Shown one piece after another: positions 24,496 to 37,673 of a stretch of DNA of 64,000 nucleotides (the first letter of the stretch is position 1; each line of letters begins with the position of its first letter). This DNA comes from Flaccisagitta enflata (lineage: Eukaryota; Chaetognatha; Sagittoidea; Aphragmophora): assembly GCA_965153355.1 (NCBI GenBank), contig OZ231127.1:48980001-49044000 (forward strand). Reading direction: 5' to 3'. The notes under the pieces were generated by a model. It saw only the letters and a list, made by a program, of their open reading frames with translations. It was not told where the DNA came from and did not search any database. A program made the translations under genes and the position numbers.

Positions 24496-24846
24496 AACAA
24501 GGCCAACACCTCTAAGTCGCGTGCGAAATTTTCTGACTTTGAATGACTTAGAAAGACTTAGAATGCCTGAGAATGACTTTGAATGACTTAGAATGATTTA
24601 AAATGACTTAAAATGATCAAAAAGGGCTTAAAATGATGAAATGACCTCATGACCAAAAATGACTTTGAATGACTTAAAATTACTTAAAATGAAGAATGAC
24701 TTAGAATGTCTTAGAATTATTTAGATTACTATAAATGACTTAAAGAAATAAAATTGATAAAAAAAGTAAAGTGTGACCAACCGACCGACCAACCGACCAA
24801 CCGACGGACAAAGCGGGTTGAAGAGTCGCGTGCACGCGACTAAAAA
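24496..24846 (+). mobile_element. M module copy 6 with minisatellite interior
   Basis: The 5' end ACAAGGCCAACACCTCTAAG contains AGTCGCGTGC (24514-24523). The 3' end has (GACC)-type repeats, GACGGACAAAGCGGGTTG and GCACGCGACT (24832-24841) followed by AAAAAA. The ends are perfect complements over 10 bp. The usual interior is replaced or expanded by about 200 bp of GAATGACTTA-type tandem units (24535-24735). Confidence 0.6.
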
Positions 24847-24867
24847 ACAAGATAGGGTTAGAAAAAA

Positions 24868-24984
24868 ACAAGGCCAAGTAGGCCAATAGGTGCAACGTGT
24901 GGATCGTCGAACAAATGCGTAACCAACCGACCGACCAACCAACGGACACAGCCAGTTATAGAGGTGCTTTGTCGCACCTAAAAA
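24868..24984 (+). mobile_element. M module copy 7 (GGTGC subfamily)
   Basis: ACAAGGCCAAGTAGGCCAAT leads to AGGTGCAAC at about 24888. The element then has a GATCGTCGAACAAATGCGTA block and GACC/AACC repeats, and ends TTGTCGCACCTAAAAAC. The 5' AGGTGCAAC and 3' GTCGCACCT are complementary except for one position. Two more members of this subfamily lie on the minus strand at 56626 and 58045. Confidence 0.65.
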
Positions 24985-25373
24985 CATAGGGAAAAATGGG
25001 GGAATATACTTGGAGGAGGAGGAAGGGGAGGAGAAGGAAAAGGAGGAAGAGGGAGGGAAGGAAAGACAGAAGGAAAGAAAAGACGGAAAAACAAAGAAGG
25101 GGGAAAAAAAGAAGATATAGAAAGAAAAGAAAAGAAAGAAAAAAAGAGTTGGTAAAAGGTCAACTGCGACGGTGCCTCAATCGCGGCGGTCGAAAATCGA
25201 ACGGGAAAAGGGAATTTATGTCCAATCTTTTCTTTGGCCAGGATTTGTGGGACCTTTCCGGGGCCACGTGCCAACAGCAACCGACCCACGGTCGAGAGAG
25301 AGAGAAAGCCCGCACAAGGAAGAAATCAGACAAGAAAGAAAAGCAACAAGTGACGCGGGGGCGTCCAACACCC
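24985..25373. other. Purine-rich then unassigned DNA
   Basis: 24990-25150 is strongly G/A-rich low-complexity sequence. The remainder has no recognised feature. Confidence 0.5.
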
Positions 25374-25381
25374 ATCCACAC

Positions 25382-25662
25382 TAGGGTGACTTGAAATATG
25401 GTCATACTAGAATCTCGTCTTTCTCGCGGGAGAAATGTGACCATTTCCCTTCCTGATAAAGATTCTAAGATTTGGTGATGATCAAATCAAGTTTACTCAT
25501 GACCGCCTATGTTTCATAATGGGAAAGGGGCTGGGGTGGCGGTCATGAGTAAACTTCATGTGATCCTCACCATATTTTACATTCATTATCTGTGATAGAA
25601 ATGGTCACATTTCTCCCGCGACAAAGACGGAATCGGATTTTACCATAATCTAAGTCACCCTA
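25382..25662. mobile_element. hAT-like MITE, 281 bp
   Basis: Starts TAGGGTGACTTGAAATATGG and ends with an inverted counterpart closing AAGTCACCCTA. Arms extend about 65 bp (CGCGGGAGAAATGTGACCAT on the left). ATCCACAC flanks both sides (25374-25381, 25663-25670), an 8-bp target duplication. A TAGGG end with an 8-bp duplication fits hAT. Non-coding. Confidence 0.8.
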
Positions 25663-25694
25663 ATCCACACCCCAAACCCAACAACACACACACA

Positions 25695-25822
25695 TGCGCA
25701 AAAAGTATACAACCACGCTTGTTTTCCCACTTTTCAACTCGTGCGGACGGACCAATGGAGGGACCCACGGACGGACCCACCGATAAAGCCTCTTATACAT
25801 ATGCGTGTCCGCAACAAAAAAG
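25695..25822 (+). mobile_element. M module fragment (3' part)
   Basis: Contains 'gttttcccacttttcaactcg', GGACGGACC repeats, AAAGCCTCTTATACATATGC and a 3' end GTGTCCGCAACAAAAAA. The local stem is degenerate and the 5' ACAAGGCC part was not found. Confidence 0.5.
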
Positions 25823-26181
25823 TGTGATAGAAGAAAAAAAAAACAAAGAAGAATAGCAAGTCGGATGAGGGAGAAAAAAGAAGTGGCGGCGACAAGGGCA
25901 GCGGCGATAGTGTTAGAGACGGGGAGACAGTGCATGAGTCTGAGTCGACAAAGGGGGGGGGGGCAGCTACACTGGTATTGGCAATGCAGGTGGAGGCAGG
26001 CATATCTTTTCCCAGGGAAATCTCTTGGCCTTGATTATTATCAGGTGCAAGTGGCAATCAACGTTCCCCGTGAAAGTAAAACGAGGCATTGAAGCCGCTT
26101 ATCCGTCCCTCTATAAACGAGAGAAATTGTCCACGCAAAAAAAAAGAAACAAATAGAAAGAGAAAAACAAAACTTATAACG

Positions 26182-26351
26182 AGAAATGCAGACCAAACCA
26201 ACCAAACCAACCAAACCAACCAAACCAACCAAACCAACCGAATCAACCAAATCAACCAAATCAACCAAACCAACCAAACCAACCAAACTAACCAAACCAA
26301 CCAAACCAACCAAACCAACCAAACCAACCCAACCAACCAAACCAACCAAAC
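26182..26351. repeat. (AACC)n-type array
   Basis: Repeats of CCAACCAAAC with occasional GAATCAA variants. The poly-NQT, poly-TKP and poly-WLV peptides are artefacts. Confidence 0.95.
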
Positions 26352-26568
26352 AACGACCGATAATATGATACCTGCAGACAAACAGTCAGTACGAGGGCAG
26401 TCGAACTGCCGAGTATAAAGAATCTCCATTGCCATTGAATATGCAAAGTAAATCCTTTCTTTTCGTCTTCTTATTTCAAATCTATTTTTGGCGACCATGG
26501 ATCTACATGGATTGACCAAAAGAACCATTTTTGTTATCTTTCTTAAATTCTCTCCCGCTGCTTCCTTT

Positions 26569-27012
26569 TTCTTCTTCTTCTTTCTTCTTCTTCTTCTTCT
26601 TCTTCTTCTTCTTCTTCTTCTTCTTCTTCTTCTTCTTCTTCTTCTTCTTCTTTTTCTTCTTCTTCTTCTTCTTCTTCTTCTTCTTCTTCTTCTTCTTCTT
26701 CTTCTTCTTCTTCTTCTTCTTCTTTACCTTCTTCTTCTTCTTAATCTTCTTCTTCTTCTTCTTCTTCTTCTTCTTCTTCTTCTTCTTCTTCTTCTTCTTC
26801 TTCTTCTTCTTCTTCTTCTTCTTCTTCTTCTTCTTCTTCTTCTTCTTCTTCTTCTTCTTCTTCTTCTTCTTCTTCTTCTTCTTCTTCTTCTTCTTCTTCT
26901 TCTTCTTCTTCTTCTTCTTCTTCTTCTTCTTCTTCTTCTTCTTCTTCTTCTTCTTCTTCTTCTTCTTCTTCTTCTTCTTCTTCTTCTTCTTCTTCTTCTT
27001 CTTCTTCTTCTT

Positions 27013-27043
<31 letters not shown>

Positions 27044-27275
27044 ATCTTCTTCTTCTTCTTCTTCTTCTTCTTCTTCTTCTTCTTCTTCTTCTTCTTCTTC
27101 TCCTTCTTCTTCTCCTTCTTCTTTATCTTCCTCTTCCTCTTCTTCTTCTTCTTCTTCTTTTTCTTTTTCTTTTTCTTTTTCTTTTTCTTTTTCTTTTTCT
27201 TTTTCTTCTTCTTCTTCTTCTTCTTCTTCTTCTTTTTCTTCTTCATCTTCTTCTTCCTCTTCTAATTCTTCTTCA
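26569..27275. repeat. (TTC)n polypyrimidine array, about 700 bp
   Basis: An almost uninterrupted pyrimidine strand of TTC units with CTTTTT variants near 27155-27215. Such homopurine-homopyrimidine tracts can form triplex DNA. The long poly-L, poly-F, poly-K and poly-S frames are artefacts. Confidence 0.97.
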
Positions 27276-27554
27276 TAAAATCGTTCGCTGCAAATACCTT
27301 CAGCTGCTTCGATGAATTCCTTTTATTTTCTTTTAATGCGTCGGTTTTAGTTCGTTTCCAATCAGCAGCTAGGCAAAGGGGAGCCCTGATGCTTTTCAGA
27401 AACGATCACAGCCTTTGCAACTTAATCTTTCACATGGCTTTGGGGCTTTGGCAATTCCCGCTTCACTCTTATTCTTCAGCTCTTTCCTCCTCTCTCCTCC
27501 TCTTTCAGTATTTTTCCATGCTATCCGTCCTTGCTACTTCTTTCCCTCTTTATA
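27276..27554. other. Unassigned DNA
   Basis: Nothing recognised between two microsatellite blocks. Confidence 0.5.
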
Positions 27555-29325
<1,771 letters not shown>

Positions 29326-29326
29326 T

Positions 29327-29427
<101 letters not shown>

Positions 29428-29689
29428 CTCCCTCTCTCTTTCTCTCTGCTCTTGACCTGTCGGTGGTCGGTCCGCTAGCAACAGTTTACGTTAATTAAGT
29501 TTTTGCATTTTCATTTCCTTTCGCCATCATTTTGACGTATGTCAAAGAAGACAACCATGAACTTTTTTCAGATTGATACTTTCATCCGTTTAATCCTTCT
29601 TTTGTCAAAAATTTTAACACGTCAACGTTTATGACAGTGCAAACAATCTTTATTTGATTCGATCCGTAAATTCCGTCCAATTTTTGTTT

Positions 29690-29854
29690 TACACAATACG
29701 CCCCGGTCATGCTCCTGGCATCTTTGTTTTTTGTTGTCATCTGTCATTAGCAGACTTATCATTTCCGCCTCTGTTTTCCTGTGAGCTGCCTTCTGCTGAC
29801 ATGCCACTTCTAGCTCTGAATTTGCCATGATCCACCTTCACCTGCCTTTCCACT
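29690..29854. repeat. Degenerate minisatellite, left part
   Basis: Contains scattered ATGCCACTT, GCCATG and 'ccaccttcacctg' motifs resembling the better-preserved units to the right of the LTR element (33240-33560). The LTR element appears to have landed in this minisatellite. Confidence 0.45.
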
Positions 29855-30533
29855 TAAACGAATTGGCATCAAGCAGTTTCGTTCATGATGATGCCATAAT
29901 TCTTATTTGGCTCTTAGAAACTCTTTCTTAAAAGCTATCTAAGCCAAAAGGTTGGTTTTTGAATGATTTGAGGTTTTAACTCAACTTCTCCCAATCTGGC
30001 GCACTGTGCTGAATAAATATGTTTTCCCGTCGGTTAACGGCTTTTCTTTATTCTAATTCTATTCAACACTAATGAGATGAAGCGGAGTTAAACAAAAGGA
30101 CACCAAAATGTGTCCACCCAAACATGCCACAGGATAGTAGATGATGGGCAACTAGGTTACTTTCCAAAACGTAGATTAAAATAGATTTCATCGCAAGGTG
30201 ATGATAGACGGCCTCAGAAGAGGTTTTCTACAAGTTGGAAAGTACGATTAGAATTGACGATTGCATTTTGCGAATACAAAAGGCGAATGTGAAGTGTGAA
30301 GTGTAAAGTGTGTGAAAGAAAAGGTTGAAAATTAATTCAGAGGTTTTGAGAATCATACATCGGACGTCGCAATCATAACAAACAATCATCGCTCCAATTG
30401 AGAGCAAGTGAAAAGAAGGAAATCGAAAATTGTTGACAAAGCTGAGAATAAACTTTTGGTGATTTTTAGAGTCACGACGGCAATGCGATGATGATGATGA
30501 TCGAGAGAAAAACGTGTGAGCGCCGATTTAACA
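29855..30533 (-). repeat. 3' LTR (minus-strand element)
   Basis: 679 bp. Contains AATAAA on the minus strand (the plus strand reads TTTATT near 30048), a plausible polyadenylation signal. Nearly identical to the other LTR. Confidence 0.88.
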
Positions 30534-30653
30534 GTCGCCACCAAAAACCATCCTGGTTTTTTTCACAAGGTTTGATTTTGATTCAAAAGCGTTGCAGCAA
30601 ATGACATCAACTGCCACATTGTGCAAGCACAATACAGCAGCAATGCCATTTAC

Positions 30654-32162
30654 TCACAGCAACATAGATTTTATCTTCATCCAAATTTTGATTTTTGAAC
30701 AACCTTCTTTTGCCACAGAAAAGAAGATAATCAAGTAGTGATGAGCGCAAATTTTACCAAACTGTATGGCAAAGGAGCAGTATTTTGTTTTAGCGATCCA
30801 TGTCAAGAGCTCCTGAATTCTTACAGGAACTAAAGCGCGAAGAGGGAGTTGAAATTCCAAATTTTTCCTAGCAAAGGAGGGGTCTTTGATATTTTTTGTT
30901 GAACGGATATCCTGCTTCGTCACAGGAAAGAGCTTGAGAGAGATTGGCCCAAAAGATTGGGCCTGCTTTTCCATTTCTTGAGCTTGAGCTTGTCCAAAGG
31001 GAGGGGTCTCTTGTCTAACCTGATCGATCTTGAGCTTGTCCAAAGAGAGAGGTCTCTTGCCTGACCTGATTGATTGTTCTATCTTGAGCTTGTCCAAAAG
31101 AGAGGTCTCTTGCCTGACCTGCTTAATTGTTTTCTCTTGTTTTGACCAAGGGATGATTTTCTGACCTGCAGGAGCAGTTTCATCTGTGTTGATTTTCAAA
31201 TGGTTCTCCACAAGTGTGGAAATTTCATTGATCTGCAAACTTTTTTCTGTGAGGACAACTGTGGCTGTTTTTTGGCACTCAAAGAGCGCTTCATCAAGGT
31301 TTGTCACTTTAGCCTCATATGTGATGGCTGAACATTGTTCTATGAAACTGACTTCTTCAAAAGTGATCATGAATGATTTTTCTTGCCCATACTGGATAAG
31401 GCTAGTGCATGAATGGGGTGCACTATGATGTGAAACTGGTTTTTCTGAGGCTGGGGCCTCAATGACTTGTTCATTTTGTGGTTCAGGTTTGAAATGCAAT
31501 TTCAAGGCACCTGCCAGCTGAAAAAAAGCATCATTTGAATGATCATTTCTCCAGACATCACTGTCTGCAAAACTTGCTGCCTCTGCAATGCAACAGGCTT
31601 TCAGTATTTCAAATTTGTACTTGCTACTGATGTTTTTCTTTGCAATTTTGTCATTAAATGACATCCAAAATTGTTCATCCAATTCAGGATTACAACCTGA
31701 CAATGATAATTGTGAAGCTTCAAACTTCACATCGATAATTGCTCGATGTTCACTGGTGAGTCTTCCCATGTTGGGGAGTGATGCAGTATGAGGAAAAATT
31801 TCTTCCAAATACTCACGAGCATCAACAAAACTGTTGATGGCTTCATCTACAAGGGAATCTAACAGGATGTCAGCTTCCATGATTTCTTCATCATCCATCA
31901 ATGACCAAATAACATCTGTGCAACATTCAATCTCTTGTTTGAGAAGACCAATTTTGGTCATCAAGTGTATGATATGAACTCTTTGACGAGCATGATTGCG
32001 CTTGTTCTTCAACTGATGATTCAACTGAGAGACTACTGACTGTAATTCTTGTGCTGTTTTGTCTCTCTTGTTATTTTCTAATGCAAAAAATCTTGCTGCC
32101 TGATTTTTCAAACTAGCCTGCCAAGCAGCTAGCTTACTTGCTGCAATTTCTGTTTTTGTCAT
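30654..32162 (-). CDS. Gag-like protein of the LTR element
   Basis: A 502-residue uninterrupted frame between the LTRs. The N-terminal 120 residues are Lys/Gln-rich and probably helical. Around residues 145-215 a segment with FEASQLSLSGCNPELDEQFW and then SSKYKFEILKACC resembles the gag core of BEL/Pao elements (short beta segment, F/W, 'F..F...', then a KF.yL-like helix). Residues of about 350-405 carry direct repeats built on LDKLKI and VRQETP, from duplicated DNA at 31005-31120. No CCHC zinc knuckle or protease motif was identified. The C-terminus is unlike known gag. In an LTR element such a protein would form the particle that packages the RNA. The family assignment is by resemblance only. 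Confidence 0.55.
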   Translation of the reverse strand: MTKTEIAASKLAAWQASLKNQAARFFALENNKRDKTAQELQSVVSQLNHQLKNKRNHARQRVHIIHLMTKIGLLKQEIECCTDVIWSLMDDEEIMEADILLDSLVDEAINSFVDAREYLEEIFPHTASLPNMGRLTSEHRAIIDVKFEASQLSLSGCNPELDEQFWMSFNDKIAKKNISSKYKFEILKACCIAEAASFADSDVWRNDHSNDAFFQLAGALKLHFKPEPQNEQVIEAPASEKPVSHHSAPHSCTSLIQYGQEKSFMITFEEVSFIEQCSAITYEAKVTNLDEALFECQKTATVVLTEKSLQINEISTLVENHLKINTDETAPAGQKIIPWSKQEKTIKQVRQETSLLDKLKIEQSIRSGKRPLSLDKLKIDQVRQETPPFGQAQAQEMEKQAQSFGPISLKLFPVTKQDIRSTKNIKDPSFARKNLEFQLPLRALVPVRIQELLTWIAKTKYCSFAIQFGKICAHHYLIIFFSVAKEGCSKIKIWMKIKSMLL

Positions 32163-32482
32163 AATTGAACTCTGTCTTTCCCTGTGAAATGCAGTATGGA
32201 ATAGGTAAAACCTATCAATATGGAAAATTGTGTTGTTGAAATGGCTTTTGGTGGACCTAACAATTGACCTATAGTTATGGAGGTGGATTATGGCACGTGG
32301 GAAGCATGTATTCTCAATACATCTCCTATGATCAAGAAACTCAAAGTTTCATCCCTGACCTCCAAAAACTGATAAGTTCATCTAATGCACAAAAAGCATT
32401 ATATCTCCCAAAGAGTGGGAATTGGTCACCAAAACATTAACAACATCAATATTTCAAGTATCTCTGGATTGGTTCGGACTTT

Positions 32483-32500
32483 GAACCCAGGTGGACGCCA
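32483..32500 (-). other. Candidate primer binding site
   Basis: Minus-strand sequence TGGCGTCCACCTGGGTTC begins one base after the 5' LTR. It starts with TGG, as expected for a site complementary to a tRNA 3' CCA end. The matching tRNA was not identified. Confidence 0.6.
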
Positions 32501-32501
32501 A

Positions 32502-33180
32502 TAAACGGATTGGCATCAAGCAGTTTCGTTCATGATGATGCCATAATTCTTATTTGGCTCTTAGAAACTCTTTCTTAAAAGCTATCTAAGCCAAAAGGTT
32601 GGTTTTTGAATGATTTGAGGTTTTAACTCAACTTCTCCCAATCTGGCGCACTGTGCTGAATAAATATGTTTTCCCGTCGGTTAACGGCTTTTCTTTATTC
32701 TAATTCTATTCAACACTAATGAGATGAAGCGGAGTTAAACAAAAGGACACCAAAATGTGTCCACCCAAACATGCCACAGGATAGTAGATGATGGGCAACT
32801 AGGTTACTTTCCAAAACGTAGATTAAAATAGATTTCATCGCAAGGTGATGATAGACGGCCTCAGAAGAGGTTTTCTACAAGTTGAAAAGTACGATCAGAA
32901 TTGACGATTGCATTTTGCGAATACAAAAGGCGAATGTGAAGTGTGAAGTGTAAAGTGTGTGAAAGAAAAGGTTGAAAATTAATTCAGAGGTTTTGAGAAT
33001 CATACATCGGACGTCGCAATCATAACAAACAATTATCGCTCCAATTGAGAGCAAGTGAAAAGAAGGAAATCGGAAATTGTTGACAAAGCTGAGAATAAAC
33101 TTTTGGTGATTTTTAGAGTCACGACGGCAATGCGATGATGATGATGATCGAGAGAAAAACGTGTGAGCGCCGATTTAACA
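32502..33180 (-). repeat. 5' LTR (minus-strand element)
   Basis: 679 bp, same length as the 3' LTR, with about five substitutions between them. Retroviral-type promoter elements would lie here; no TATA box was assigned. Confidence 0.88.
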
Positions 33181-33580
33181 CCACTTTTATCAACACTTTT
33201 TGTTATGATTTGCTTTCCTCTTCCTTTATCGATCTTTCGCCACGATCATCCTTCAAACATTCTGCCATGCCACATCCTCCTTTGGGTTTCGCCGTGATTA
33301 TCCTTCAACCTTTCTGCCATGCCACTTCCACCTCTGTTTTTGCCGTCATCTTCCTTCACTACCAGGTCCATTTTTACTTCCTTTTAAGCCGTAATCTGCA
33401 TGTACCTTCTATGCTACTTTCACCTCTGTTTTTCACAGTTACCATCCTTCAATCCTCCTGCCATGCCACTTTCACCTCTGTTTTTCACCGTTACCATCCT
33501 TCAATCCTCCAGCCATGCCATGCCATGCCACTTTCGCCTCTGTTCTTTGCCGTGATCTGCCTGCACCTGACATGCCGCCG
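33181..33580. repeat. Degenerate minisatellite, right part
   Basis: About six irregular units of roughly 50-60 bp sharing CATCCTTCAA, TGCCATGCCAC and 'cacctctgtttttc'. Similar motifs precede the LTR element on its left. Confidence 0.65.
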
Positions 33581-33851
33581 CCTTCGAGTCTCTTCTATTC
33601 GGTTTTATCGCCTTCTCGTCCTCTCAATTATTGATACGGCCCACAGGTGCAAGGCGCGCTCAGCGAAGTTAATTGAATTCCCACAAGGTTGTGTGTGAAT
33701 GCGCCTCCCGCTTTGGCACCAACCTCTTTATTCACTTCCTTCCTTTTCGCCATCTCTTTTTTTTTTACTTTCCTTATTTAGTTCTTTTTTCCTCATCTTT
33801 GTTATCTTCTTTTATTCATTTCTTCCTTCCTTCTCTTCTTTTTATTCTTAT

Positions 33852-34530
33852 GTTTCTTCTTCTTCTTCTTCTTCTTCTTCTTCTTCTTCTTCTTCTTCTT
33901 CTTCTTCTTCTTCTTCTTCTTCTTCTTCTTCTTCTTCTTCTTCTTCTTCTTCTTCTTCTTCTCTTTCTTTCTTCTTTTTCTTTTTCTTCTTCTTCTTCTT
34001 CTTCTTCTTCTTCTTCTTCTTCTTCTTCTTCTTCTTCTTCTTCTTCTTCTTCTTCTTCTACTTCTTTTTCTTTTTCTTTTTCTTTTTCTTCTTCTTCTTC
34101 TTCTTCTTCTTCTTCTTCTTCTTCTTCTTCTTCTTCTTCTTCTTCTTCTTCTTCTTCTTCTTCTTCTTCTTCTTCTTCTTCTTCTTCTTCTTCTTCTTCT
34201 TCTTCTTCTTCTTCTTCTTCTTCTTCTTCTTCTTCTTCTTCTTCTTCTTCTTCGTCTTCTTCTTCTTCTTCTACTTTTGCTTTCTCTTTTTTTTCTTCTT
34301 ATCCTCCTCCTCCTCCTTCTCCTTCTTCTTCTTCTTCTTCTTCTTCTTCTTCTTCTTCTCCTTCTTCTTCTTCTTCTTCTTCTTCTTCTTCTTCTTCTTC
34401 TTCTTCTATCTTCTTCTTCTTCTTCTTCTTCTTCTTCTTCTTCTTCTTCTTCTTCTTCTTCTTCTTCTTCTTTTTCTTCCTCTTTTTTTTCTTCCTCTTC
34501 TTTTTTTTTTCTTCTTCTTCTTCTTCTTCG
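33852..34530. repeat. (TTC)n polypyrimidine array
   Basis: About 680 bp of TTC repeats with CTTTTT, CTC and CCT variants. Pyrimidines are on the plus strand. Confidence 0.97.
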
Positions 34531-34627
34531 CTTTTGCTAGAATCTCATTTCATGCTTTGTAGATTTTATTAGCCACCGCATAAATTCCGACGCTCGTTTT
34601 GTCCAATTTGTGGATGTAAAATGGAGC

Positions 34628-35286
<659 letters not shown>

Positions 35287-35520
35287 AACAAGGCCGGATA
35301 CACGGCTACCCCAGTCGCGTGCGGGTGGGCAGGGGCCGTAATTGAGGTCACCAGATCATTTGTGCAGGAGTAGTGAAGCCAAAAACCCCAAAAAAAAACA
35401 AAAACCCCAAAAAAGTAAAGTGTGACGGACGGACGGACCGAAGTACGGACCGACGGACGGACGGACCGACAGACGGACCGACAAAGCGGGGTGTAGAGTC
35501 GCGTAGCACGCGACTAAAAA
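35287..35520 (+). mobile_element. M module copy 8
   Basis: Starts AACAAGGCCGGATACACGGC. AGTCGCGTGC (35313-35322) is the perfect complement of GCACGCGACT (35506-35515), followed by AAAAA. The interior has GGGTGGGCAGGGGC, GAGGTCACCAGATCATTTG and a long GACGGACC tract. It is among the most complete of the GTGC subfamily. Confidence 0.7.
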
Positions 35521-37673
35521 CTCAATTCCATCATTGTTTTGCTTTTTGTTTAATCTCCATTTTTTTCTTATTGTTTTTTCTTCCTCTTTTACATCTTTGT
35601 TTCCTCCGTCTTTTTTCACTCGCAACACTCTCACTCTCACAGTCCGTCTTTTGGTCGATTGGTTCATATATAGGTCGGTCTGTCAGACTGATGGTCCACA
35701 CACGGTGTTTTGCCGCATGCTAGGTGATTCTATTGTCTATACCCCATTTCGTCAGTTTGTCGCTTCGTGGCTTTGTCAATTGAACCATCACGCTTATGTT
35801 TTTGAATGGTAAATCATCTTGAGGAAATTTAGGCATTTTCGCATATCAATTCAGTCGTTTTTAACTCATATAGATAATCTATGAGGTCATTTTTGAATAT
35901 GAGGTCTGTTTGATGGTATTTTTGACACCATATGATTATTTCATTTAACCAACTCCTTTATCTCATTTAAGTGACGTCAACAAAGTCAATGAAGTCATTT
36001 ATGTCAAAAAGATATATATAGTAAATCACATGTTCATAAAGCACATGCGACTTTCAGTAGATGCCATTGTTGGTGATTGTTGCACCACGCTTAACTGTGT
36101 GATTAGCTTCATTCATTACTGCCCCCGCCAAGTGCCCACCTGCACGCGACAATGGTGGCCGTACAATTACATTTATAATCCGGAAGTCATGATTGAAAAA
36201 GGTTTGATGGAGTCATGCTGCAATTTAGTAGTTTGCGAAGGCGTTGATTGTGACCGTACATGGCCTCAGTTTGGCAATTTTGATGTGGGCGTTTGGATCA
36301 AATCGAATAGTCTAACGTTTGAATTGATAGCCAGGCAGGGATTTAGTTGAAAATAGAAAAGAGAGACGATCCAAATTTGAACGCTGCCATGAAGTTTTTT
36401 TTTTTTTTTTTTTTTCTCGATGTTTAAGCATTTCAGTTATAACGCGTGGGAAAACAGTTAAAACTGTTCATGCAAGCCCGCCAAGGGGAAAAAAACTGCA
36501 TGCTTCATTAGAGATTTGGTTTTTTGAATTGGCAATGAGTCAGCTTTACAATATGGCATAATGTTGTCTAGTCCCTTGACACACGCATCGGCGAAGCTCA
36601 CATTCAAACGATTATTATCAAAATGAAGATTTAGGACTACCGCAAACAGCGTATAAGGGCGAGCAGCGGTCGAAAGCACAATCCACTAACAGGAAATTGG
36701 GATGTAGAATCAAGTACCCTTGACCGAAATTGTTACCAATGGACAGATTGACCAAAGGAAGAACTGACTGACCAAAGGGCAGACACATAAACTTGTGATT
36801 ATAAAGCCCCACTTACAATAGTACAGAGTCAAATGATGACAAATCACACATGTTACCGGCGCCGGTATGTGGCTGCTTTTGAAAGTGGAGATTTCTTTCA
36901 TCCCAACTTTTCTGCTGGCGAACGACGCCTTTGAAATTGCCTCTCTTAGGCTTCTAAGTTTAGCTCTAGATGGAGAACGGGGAACGAAATAGAGAGCGAG
37001 AGAGACCCACACACACCACATAGATTATTTAAAGACCCCTTTCTGCGGGTGATAATTGGATCAGCATTGATTTCGTTCCGTGCTGTGAATGGGATAGGTT
37101 GACAATTTGATCTCACATGTGGGCATGTTTTCAACTTACTTCCCTAACGTTTCGCGTGAGCCTCTTTGGTACACTTCGAATGAGAAAATTTTGCGTTATG
37201 AAATAACAGGTCATTTTCAAAACGTACTAGCTGTTTTCCTAAGGGGATCTAAAGGAAAAACGTTTTTAATGATGACCCGTAGTAGTGAAACGATAGTTCA
37301 TTGAAATATACAATAGAGAGGGCTCAATGTGGGCATTCGAACAAAACATTATTTCTAAGCTAAAATTCTTTTATTTGCTTAATTAAGGCGAGCTCCAGGC
37401 GTTCCCGGGGCCATTGGAGTCGAAAACGGCTGGAGGTCGCCTTGGCCAAGCGATTTCATTTCAGATCAATGAAATTTAAAAATTGAATCGCGCTTCCCTT
37501 GGCATTGCGAAACATTGCGAAAAAACTTGAGTTGATGAACAACAAAAAAAACTCGATTGAGAGCAAACTCGATTGGGAGAAACTCGATTGTGGAACCAAT
37601 CTAGATTGACTGATTGATCGATCGTTGACAAACTCATTAAAAGTTGATTGAAGAGAGGCAATTACGTGCTGGA
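35521..37673. other. Unassigned DNA with one M-like remnant
   Basis: No gene recognised. At about 36115-36175 the minus strand carries a degenerate M 5' region (ACGGCCACCATTGTCGCGTG, then AGGTGGGCA and GGGGGCAGTAA). A poly-T run lies at 36399-36417. Confidence 0.5.

Larger units (their letters stand above)
29855..33180 (-). mobile_element. Non-autonomous LTR retrotransposon (BEL/Pao-like), 3.3 kb
   Basis: Two 679-bp direct repeats (29855-30533 and 32502-33180) differ at about five positions by eye. They bracket 1,968 bp of internal DNA. CCACT lies on both outer sides (29850-29854, 33181-33185), a 5-bp target duplication. On the minus strand each LTR starts TGTTAAATCGGCGC and ends CGTTTA, so the terminus is TA rather than the usual CA. 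A primer-binding-site candidate lies one base inside the 5' LTR. The only long ORF is gag-like; no protease, RT, RNase H or integrase motif was seen. It probably relied on proteins from a full-length relative. Confidence 0.85.

Noticed and set aside
26488-27315. 275-residue poly-Leu frame and the matching poly-Lys and poly-Phe frames
   Set aside because: These are pure products of the (TTC)n tract, as are the long frames at 33673-34572, 46359-47387, 49185-49501 and 54533-55075.
35972-35979. TGACGTCA (CRE-like) site
   Set aside because: A single 8-bp match with no gene or promoter nearby.
36030-36350. 106-residue Cys-containing open frame
   Set aside because: It overlaps a degenerate M-module remnant on the other strand and shows no family features; probably chance.
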